From positions 3,195,838 through 3,259,837 of the forward strand of contig MU006089.1 in the NCBI GenBank assembly GCA_010093705.1: 64,000 nt of DNA. Reading direction: 5' to 3'. A model generated the notes under the pieces. It had not been told where the DNA came from. It did not search any database and was given only the letters and a program-made list of their open reading frames with translations. Of this stretch, positions 56,451 through 64,000 are shown piece by piece (position 1 is the stretch's first letter; each line of letters starts with the position of its first letter). The translations under genes were made by a program, and so were the position numbers. The stretch comes from Patellaria atrata CBS 101060. Taxonomy: Eukaryota; Ascomycota; Dothideomycetes; Patellariales; Patellariaceae.

Positions 56451-59354
56451 ATGCATAGCAACTTTCGCGGGATCATATCCACACTCCTCGCAATACCTCT
56501 CGCTCGCTCCACTAGAACTCTACCCATCCCAGAATTCCTCGCTCCCCGAATCGTACGCAATGCCCGCAAACGCTATATTTCGACCTCCATCGAGCACCAT
56601 GTATCGCTATCTCGCGACGTACATCAACCCCACGTTAGACCAAAGGTTGAGGATAAAAAGTTCGCAGGGCATCTGCCTCTTCTCTGCGACCGACACGCTC
56701 CTGACGCCTGGATAGAGGCTCTGGAAAAAGTATTACCGGAGCATTTAAGACTATCCACATCAGGGATAACAACAGAGTCTTTCATTTTCGAGGAACCAGT
56801 TCAATATGTTTCGTATATTCTCTCACAAGCCATGACACAGACTCAGATTGACCTATTGACCGTCCTCGGGGTTGAGAAAGGCCGATGGGAAGTTGTGATG
56901 TGGATTGTCAGGAGTCTCGTCGAGAAAAAAGCTTCCACACCTATATTGGAGGAATTCATCAAATCAGCAACATTTCAGTCGCCTGTGGAAGGATCCCTAG
57001 ATGATATTACTAGGAATCACTGGGTAGACTTATCTGTTCATTATCCACCTACATCATACGCGTTAGACGAAATGGTAGATTCACCAATACATGACCTATA
57101 TAAGGGGAAGCACACTCTTGGACAAGTCTGGCATAGCCTTGGTAATATGATCATTTGCGCAGCTGAAGAAACATTGGACAATGACGAACTAATCATGCCG
57201 CATGTCCTTGAAATTCTTGCATACCTCCATCACATGGAGCTCATCTCCGATCAAATTTATAGCGATAATCCAAACCGAGACTTGCTTGCTTTGCGACAAC
57301 CTCCCGCTTTGCATCTTCTCTCCTCCCAAATCTTTACCTCTCTTTCTGATGCTGCGTGGAATGCTCACGAAACTGCTGCCCAGAAAGCAAAAAGCTCTCA
57401 AGTTGTCCAATACGATTGGATCGGGCGCGAAATCCCTGGGTCGCGCTATAAAGTCCAAGTGAGTTCGTTGGGTCCGGAAATATGGCTGGAACTAGTGCTT
57501 TGGTCCTGTCTATACGGTGGGTGGATATCCGAAGGAGCCGAGATTATTGCCAAATTGAAACAGTCCTCTGGAGAGAAGAGATGGTCACTAATCTGTTGGC
57601 GTGATATGCTTGCTGCAGTGGAAAATCCTGGTAACCAAATACCCGATAAAGCCTATCGTGATCGGAAATTAGTCGAGAAGACAATCAGCAGTGAAGTTGT
57701 AGCTGCATATGTCGATGCGTTACTCAATGATATTCGAATTAATGTTGGCGCAAGAGGCATGGCTCCGCAAATTGCGCTCGATCATATTAGGAACTTAAAG
57801 CGATTTTTAGACGCTCAGAACATGAGTCTTGCCCCAACCTCCTGGGGCGCAGTTGTATCACGGTACCTTGACTGGGAGGGTGTGGTTCTTGAACGAGCCC
57901 CATCACTTGCCTCACTAGCGCTCCGGTTACTCCCAGCCTTTAGGGAAGAGATCGAATCTATTAACGTATCTCCCAATGGCGCCTTAAGTGAGTCCACCAG
58001 CTACTATACTTTCGAACCTTCTGCGGCCCCCCTTGGTCTCCTTAATCGGACGTTGAACGGGTTTGTAGAAAAGGGCGATATAAATGGTCTTCTCACGGGG
58101 TTTGACAGGCTCCAGAAGTATACGGACGTCAATAAACGAAGATCCTTGGAAGTCCTCTTATCGAGAGCGAGGTCGTCAACTCAGGACGGAAGAGACCTCG
58201 TCAAAGGGGTCTTTGACAGCAACCTAGATGCGTCGCAGTTCCCTGCGTTCTATCCACAGATCCCGCCCCATATTTTAAGTTCCATTATGGATCTCATCAC
58301 AAGCTCGAAAGCTTATGAGTTTGGTAGATGGCTTCTATACTCTACAGATATTGATGGCCCAATCATTCCAGACTCCATGTATAACAATGCCAAAATTGCC
58401 AAGTCATTAATCACATTTGCGTTCGCGTCTGGAGACAAGCAATTATTCGCAAAGATTCTGGATAGACAGAAGTTAACTACCGGCGAGAATAATGAAAAAA
58501 TATCCAATGAAGTCCTACTTGCCCTTCTGGAAAGCCAGATCTCTTCACGAGATTGGGGGTCCGTACAGAATCTTCTGAAATACATGGGTCAATCTCCTAC
58601 AGGCTGGAACGTGACAGCTGCAGTTCTGTTAGCACGCGAGCTACTGCGACTCGAATCTGAAATTTCACTCAGTGGCAATGAGGAAAAAGAGCAATCCTTC
58701 TCCCAAGTGAAGGAATTGTTCCGTTTCCTGGTACAGAATGGCTATGGCAACGTTGAAAAGGGAGGTCATCTCACGATCACATCGATTCTCGGGTTCTTAG
58801 CATGCACCAACAGAGAATGGGCTATATTCTCCTCTACACTTCGCTCACGGTCGACTGCACAAGCTGTTAGCATGAGCACTCAACAGTTCAACATTCTACT
58901 TGAGGGCGCTGTGCAGAGAGCTGGTAGTGGAGAGGGTACAAGGCTGGTGAAGATGTGGAGTCGGGATATCATGCCACCGAGTCCAGAGAGTGGCGGTCTG
59001 GTCACACTTCCTGCTACTCGTCCGAAACACCACAATGAAGTAGATTCATTGTCTCCTCTGGAGATCGACGCTTGTATCGAATCGCACGAACCCTTCCTGT
59101 TTTACGGACGGGTGGAGACAGACCTGAGCACACTACGGATCATTCTAAGCGCTTTCATCAAGGAGAACATAGACGGCATGGAGCAACGTAACGTCGGTAA
59201 CTATCAGCTTCAAGAAGACTTGAAGATGTTTAATTGGCTCAGAAAGAAAATGAAAGCATTCGGTCTAACTGCTACAGAAATAGAACATGAGGTGGATGGT
59301 ATTATCGCTATAGAAGCGAGGAAAAGTACAGTTTCTCGCAAAGTCGGACCCTAG
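56451..59354 (+). CDS. CIA84-like mitochondrial protein (complex I assembly, helical repeat)
   Basis: A single exon of 967 aa. The N-terminus is a mitochondrial presequence: Arg/Ser/Leu-rich with no acidic residue until PIPEFL, and a likely cleavage at RKRYI|STS. The rest is an all-helical, PPR/TPR-like solenoid without catalytic motifs. Blocks such as LELVLWSCLYGGWISEGAEI, RWSLICWRDMLA and VVQYDWIGREIPGSRYKVQ resemble fungal complex I intermediate-associated protein 84, a chaperone of membrane-arm assembly in Neurospora. The assignment rests on remembered similarity and overall architecture, not on a signature motif. It faces the PARP-ZnF gene. The alternative is a generic PPR-like mitochondrial RNA factor. 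Confidence 0.72.
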   Translation: MHSNFRGIISTLLAIPLARSTRTLPIPEFLAPRIVRNARKRYISTSIEHHVSLSRDVHQPHVRPKVEDKKFAGHLPLLCDRHAPDAWIEALEKVLPEHLRLSTSGITTESFIFEEPVQYVSYILSQAMTQTQIDLLTVLGVEKGRWEVVMWIVRSLVEKKASTPILEEFIKSATFQSPVEGSLDDITRNHWVDLSVHYPPTSYALDEMVDSPIHDLYKGKHTLGQVWHSLGNMIICAAEETLDNDELIMPHVLEILAYLHHMELISDQIYSDNPNRDLLALRQPPALHLLSSQIFTSLSDAAWNAHETAAQKAKSSQVVQYDWIGREIPGSRYKVQVSSLGPEIWLELVLWSCLYGGWISEGAEIIAKLKQSSGEKRWSLICWRDMLAAVENPGNQIPDKAYRDRKLVEKTISSEVVAAYVDALLNDIRINVGARGMAPQIALDHIRNLKRFLDAQNMSLAPTSWGAVVSRYLDWEGVVLERAPSLASLALRLLPAFREEIESINVSPNGALSESTSYYTFEPSAAPLGLLNRTLNGFVEKGDINGLLTGFDRLQKYTDVNKRRSLEVLLSRARSSTQDGRDLVKGVFDSNLDASQFPAFYPQIPPHILSSIMDLITSSKAYEFGRWLLYSTDIDGPIIPDSMYNNAKIAKSLITFAFASGDKQLFAKILDRQKLTTGENNEKISNEVLLALLESQISSRDWGSVQNLLKYMGQSPTGWNVTAAVLLARELLRLESEISLSGNEEKEQSFSQVKELFRFLVQNGYGNVEKGGHLTITSILGFLACTNREWAIFSSTLRSRSTAQAVSMSTQQFNILLEGAVQRAGSGEGTRLVKMWSRDIMPPSPESGGLVTLPATRPKHHNEVDSLSPLEIDACIESHEPFLFYGRVETDLSTLRIILSAFIKENIDGMEQRNVGNYQLQEDLKMFNWLRKKMKAFGLTATEIEHEVDGIIAIEARKSTVSRKVGP

Positions 59355-61280
59355 CATTGACGGACGAATCAAGACTTCTGGGGTACAAAAGGTACGTCCC
59401 TAGCAAGGCGAAGGAATTGACTTCTTTATAAAGCGCGCTGACAACAAAGAATTGCTATTTCAAAACTTTGCATAGTGTAAGGATGGGGAGCTCCGTCATT
59501 CGCCAGAGGTCCTGGCGGCTCAAGTGCGTCGTGTGCTTAAGTATCAATCCTGCTAGGTCGAGTATTGCCGATATTTGACGTTCGATCAGCAAATTTTTAC
59601 ATTAGCCCATCAACACAGATTTCTCCTTGCTGTCAGCTTGTGATGAAGGGCGATATCGCAACCAGGATCGAGGTATATGTACCTGATAGTGAAGGCGGGG
59701 CATATGTCACTCTAGCAAAGTCAACAAACAATGAAGAAGTGGAAGAAGATTGAGAGTATCCACCCACGTTACTTACTTTACTTGCTTCGGCGCCGCCAAG
59801 TGTTGTTGAAGAGCGACTCCGAGCAAAAGGGGAAAGTTGTCATGTTGATAAATTCATACTTGATACTTGCGGTCCATAGCGCGGCTCACGGCAGGAGCAT
59901 TTTCGCAGTAACTTAACTTGTTACCTTGTATCACCTGTTACACGCGGGCCGTCGCGCTCAACGAGGTCAACCAGGCTGCTGTTGCACGCCTTTATGTGAG
60001 AGGCTTGCAGCAGCCTCTTGCACACCGCTTCTCTAGCGAGCATACTAGTAGACACAATTGACTTAAGAAAAAGGAGCAAGATGAAGAGGTTAAGATTGGC
60101 TTGCCGTCGGCTTTGGCAATACTTCAGGTCAGATATATCTCGATAGGAGGGACAACTCTTTGCCATGATGCAACACGAGCGCTGGTCTGCAGATTACCTT
60201 ATTAAATTGATATGATTCCCCGGAATCCAAAGTCCAGAAGAAAGATATGCTGAGCGTGACTCTGTTAGAAAAATTAATATATGCCGGGTGAAGTGGGACA
60301 TGTTGTCAGCTTTTCCGTTCTCCTGATGTACCTGATTGGTAGTGAGGGCAACGGCGGGGTCCCTTTTCAGTTTTAACAAAAGGCCGCACAAAAACCAGCG
60401 GCGCCTCTAACAACAAGCGCCATAACGGGGGCCAGTTTTTGATTTCCAGTGTCAGTGGCTGTACAAAATACTGAAAATAACAGAATTACAAGTATTAGAA
60501 CCAATAGAGCGAGAAAGGCCGGATAGTGGGCCAATTGTACAAGTTTTTTGGTAACTTTTGTCAGTTTTGTGTGTGATTCACCGCCGATGTAAATCTTGGC
60601 ACGCTAAAAATTATCGTCTCATGGGATAGAGTTAAGGTATTCAGATCCTCTTGCTCTTGCCCTCTCTTTCTCTTCTCTTTTTTCTCGACAACAAATCTAT
60701 CACCCAAGACAAGAGTCACCACAATACATATTAAATAACTATTACAAATCCCCATCAATACTTATCTTCGTCGAGAAACAATGCCTCAGGCCATCGCTGA
60801 GCTATAACTTCCTACTGGAGGTCATACGCCAATCGTGTGACCTCCAGTCGCAAGCTCAACGAGAATTTCAACGACTCTTCGAACGATACTAATTCGACTG
60901 CTTAAGGCACTCTATGCTTTCGATCGAATTGGCCTGACTGTCTACACCGATATTGACCCCGAACTCTTTCTGGGTTTCTCTACCACAAGGCGCTGTTTCT
61001 ACGTTTGTTCCATATCAAACACGACGAAGTCTCTCAGACTCGATATTTTCACTCTCCCGTGCATTCGAGTCCTAGAAACCACATTATCCATACCTGCAAT
61101 CGTCCATAGGCGATCCTCATATTCCTCTCGTAAACCCCTCCGACCTTTCTCCATTCCTCGAATCCTCATTATACAAGCTATTCTTTCTAGGAGGATCTCC
61201 GAAATTCACGCAGTAATTTACAATTGGGAACAGTACATATTGCCATCCCGTAAGGTAATTGCATTATATTCTGCAGCAAG
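59355..61280. other. 1.9-kb intergenic region
   Basis: This is the 3' flank of the CIA84-like gene and the upstream region of the Ifh1-like gene. It holds an imperfect hairpin around 59994-60015 (GAGGCT...AGCCTC) and the uORF/hairpin pair listed separately. No ordinary gene is supported. Confidence 0.5.
60781..60847 (+). promoter_or_regulatory. Candidate uORF followed by a perfect hairpin in the Ifh1-like 5' leader
   Basis: An 8-codon open frame (MPQAIAEL, 60781-60807) in good context (AACAATGCC) ends 7 nt before a 10-bp perfect stem: 60815-60824 (CTGGAGGTCA) pairs with 60838-60847, loop 13 nt. It lies 434 nt upstream of the Ifh1-like start. If the transcript begins above it, it could regulate translation. 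The transcription start is unknown, so this is a candidate only. Confidence 0.35.
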
Positions 61281-63537
61281 ATGGCTGCAATTGGGAATAA
61301 CTTTTACCCACGTCGTCATGCTGGGAAGAAACCCCACCACAAGTATCTCCAGGGGTCCAGTAATGATGCATTCACTACCACTTCTCGAAAGGCGCCTTCT
61401 CAGAAAGCGACCATATCTGATACTACGAAGAACACAGGTGTAGAAGAAGAAGAAAGTGGAGACGGATGCTGTGATGAAGATAGTGACAGTAGTGATGAAG
61501 ATAGCGATGAGCAGGATGAAGATGATCCGGAAGAATTTGCCCCGTCTGACGGCCCTGCTGTTCATATCGACAGCGTTGACACCAAGGGAGGTGCTACGCC
61601 GAACAGCAGTGACCGTGGGGCGGGGCTTATAACTAACAGACTTTCTGTTACAACATTCGAATCTCCCTCAAAAAAGCGAACATTTAGCAACGTGAGCAAC
61701 ACTTCCCTTCTATACGGTACTAGTGACAGCGATGGACAAAAGAGATCGATGCAATATCCCCGGAAGAAATTACTTAGACGATTGAGCAATAACCCACAGG
61801 GTCTATTATCTTATGAAGGAGTTCTCCCAAGCAAGAAGCTCTTAGAACAAGGCCTTCAGGTATCAGACAACGCTATTGAAAGCTCTGATGACGACTACGC
61901 AGGCGTCGAGCTCGTCAGTGATTCTGAGGATAATGAGCCTGATATGGAGAAGCTTGAGGAGCAGATGATCATTAATTCTGAAGCAGGCCTCGACCTTTTC
62001 AGCAGACGTGATAGTATCTCTAGCATTGGTAGTGATATGTTTGATTTCGCCCTCATCGGTGGCGAGCCTCTCGACCCTGAGGGCGATTTCTTTGACATAC
62101 CATCCACTATTGAAGAAGTAGCAGAGCTCACCGGATTTGACCCGTTCAAAGCGACACCAACTAGTAACGGGAGAAAACCATCTGATGGTTCCACCAGACG
62201 AGTTCGTTTTGATCTTGAGGACTCTAAGGTCCCTGAAGATGCTGAAGTTGCTGAGGTTTCAGACTCTTCAAGCTCTACCTCGTCAGGAGCTGACAGTGCT
62301 CTCTTCCCCGATCTCTTCTTGCAGCAAGATCAACTTGACCCTAGCTTTCGTTATATGATCGAGAATGAAATGGATCTTGACATAGGCAATACAACTGCTA
62401 GCGATGGAGAGTGGGAGTTGAATGGAGACGCAAGCAATGTTTCTCACGGCATTCGTACTGAATCCGAGGGGTCGGGGGATTCTGAAGCCGGGTCTAGTGG
62501 ATACGAAAGTAAGGTTTCTCCTTTCTTCTTCACCTTCTGTCTAACCCTATGCCCTAGCGGACGATGGAGAAACTACCGACGAGGACCTTCCACCGCCAGC
62601 TACAGTTCACAGGCCCAGTGCATTGCTCCAGCGCCAACCATCCGTCAATCTTGGTGAGAAGTCTAGCCCCAAACCATTCAAGCGCTCGAAACCCCAACCC
62701 CCTAAACGGAAAGGGCCCGTGATGGGTCAATGGACAGTTGATCCGAATAAGGCTTACGCGCTAATTGACAGCTCCGGTAAGAAATTGATACTTTATGCAC
62801 CTCGTAATACTACGAAAGAAAGTGTATATTGGAATGAAAGTAGCGGGAGTAGCACTGTTAACAACAGCCCCCGTACTCCCTACCGTCCTCTTACTACCGA
62901 AGACAGTGACTTGGGCGACATTGCAAGCCATCAGTTCACCATGGCTCCAGACCTCATGCTAGGCGGCTTCTTTGGAACGGGTTCTGGGCCGGGTAGTCTC
63001 CTTGCTGGTCAAGTGATCGGGCCAGAGGAAGCGTTTTATCCATTTATTAATATTGACACCAATGGCTTCATTGTCCCCTCTGAGGAGAGCTATGACGACG
63101 AAGACGATGATGAAGATAACTTTGATGAAGATCTCGATATCCAAAACTTCATCGATTTTGGAGACGGCAACTCTGATAGTGATGATATGGAAGTGCTCGC
63201 CTCTCCTGCTACATCCACTGCTACTCAAATCGTCTCCACTCCAGTGAAACCTGTCGACAAAACACCCGCGGCTAAGATTCTCGAGCATCTCGATCGGAGT
63301 AACGTTACAGCATTTAGAAGCAATCAACACCGTTCTCGTAAACTCGCTAGCCTCCCGCAACATCCTAGTCACCGGCGTGCAAGTATGCGACCTGTTCGAC
63401 TCGGAGGCTCAGTGGAGACCCCTATCACTCCGGTAAGAAGGAGAAAGTCTAGTAACGTGGATTTACACTCCAGTCCTCTTGCTACCAAACCTTTGAGCCG
63501 CAAACTGCGTAGCTCTAGAAATCACCGAGGCACTTAA
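61281..63537 (+). CDS. Ifh1/Crf1-like acidic transcriptional coregulator
   Basis: Two exons, 61281-62508 and 62558-63537 (735 aa), with a 49-nt intron bearing CTAAC. The splice restores GYETDDGETTDEDLPPP, which strongly resembles the motif of the Ifh1/Crf1 family of ribosomal-protein gene coregulators. The rest is low complexity: an early acidic run (residues about 55-95, Ser/Asp/Glu-rich), a middle acidic region with DSEDNEPDMEKLEEQM, then MGQWTVDPNKAYALIDSSGKKLI, a conserved fungal block after the motif. A second acidic run (DDEDDDEDNFDEDL) and a basic C-terminus (RRRKSSN, LSRKLRSSRN) follow. It is expected in the nucleus, acting with a forkhead partner at ribosomal-protein genes. The family call rests on the motif and overall style. 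Confidence 0.75.
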
Positions 63538-64000
63538 CCACCAAATTACCTTTCCACAGTACATAACTCAACGGTTCGAAAATCCCGGGATGTCGTATGA
63601 ACCTTCGGGCTCATTGCTCTACTGGAATTTCATGATTTATGACTTTGACGGCCATGGTAGAAAAAAAACGCACAAAAGTTCAGGCCAGTTTACTTTTTGA
63701 TTCTCTTCTTTCATTACATAGCGCGTATACGGGAAAAGATTCTGACGTCAAGGTCTTGTAAGATCAAAGTACACGCCTCTAATGGTAATGACTAGGACCT
63801 GCGGATTTAGTACAGCGCAATCATTCGCTCTTTGCGGATTTATCCCTACTTGCCCATTTCTGGATTTCAGGGGATATTCTTACTAGGGCTTTGCCGCGAG
63901 CATTTCCTTTTGTTATATCATTTCTGTCAGTAGGTCGATGTCATTAGGGGGGGCTTTTGAGATGTCTCTGGGCAAGTGCTGCTTTCTTCGTGTCGTGTAT
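63538..64000. other. Right-edge spacer
   Basis: This is the 3' flank of the Ifh1-like gene up to the window end. An A-run lies near 63661. No gene start is seen. Confidence 0.5.

Overview
The window is nuclear DNA of a filamentous ascomycete. The supporting signs are compact genes with short GT-AG introns (about 50-100 nt, many with CTAAC/CTGAC-like branch sites), fungus-restricted families (Zn2Cys6 regulator, Atg22-like transporter, Cas1p-type O-acetyltransferase, CIA84-like complex I factor, DUF3245-like protein) and intergenic spacers of 0.4-4.5 kb. The gene set resembles Leotiomycetes (Helotiales-like), but that placement is inference from protein style and was not computed. Exon models were built by hand: every multi-exon model described as phase-consistent joins GT-AG introns and closes on a stop in a single frame.

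Layout. 0.3-10 kb: Cas1p-like O-acetyltransferase (+), DHA1-type MFS exporter (-), REX-type RNA exonuclease (-), and a GPI-type Thr/Pro repeat surface protein (-) whose repeats contain a 665-base assembly gap. 10-14.5 kb: a long gene-free block, ending in a damaged or unresolved open frame. 15.4-27 kb: protoglobin-like protein (-), PIS1 (-), Zn2Cys6 transcription factor (-) and GH2 beta-mannosidase (-). 28.7-41.3 kb: thaumatin-like protein (-), M24B Xaa-Pro peptidase (+), DML1/misato (+), a secreted two-domain cupredoxin (+), PRP18 (-) and SAP18 (+). 42.3-46.9 kb: a decayed island with a GRE2-like reductase gene carrying a MITE in an intron and a premature stop, a broken F-box gene, a near-identical 115-118 bp inverted repeat, and a 100-N gap. 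47-64 kb: Atg22-like permease (-), LSC2 (-), DUF3245-like protein (+), CHZ-like small protein (-), PARP-type zinc-finger protein (-), CIA84-like protein (+) and an Ifh1/Crf1-like acidic regulator (+).

Most genes are housekeeping and unrelated to one another: lipid synthesis (PIS1), TCA cycle (LSC2), splicing (PRP18), chromatin and transcription (SAP18, CHZ-like, Ifh1-like), mitochondria (DML1, CIA84). Several face each other across short shared spacers (PRP18/SAP18, LSC2/DUF3245, PARP-ZnF/CIA84). I saw no biosynthetic cluster, CRISPR array, rRNA or convincing tRNA, and no convincing new multi-gene system. The most unusual stretch is the decayed 42.3-46.9 kb island; other points of interest are a possible frame-shifted C-terminal extension of the Xaa-Pro peptidase and a uORF-plus-hairpin upstream of the Ifh1-like gene.
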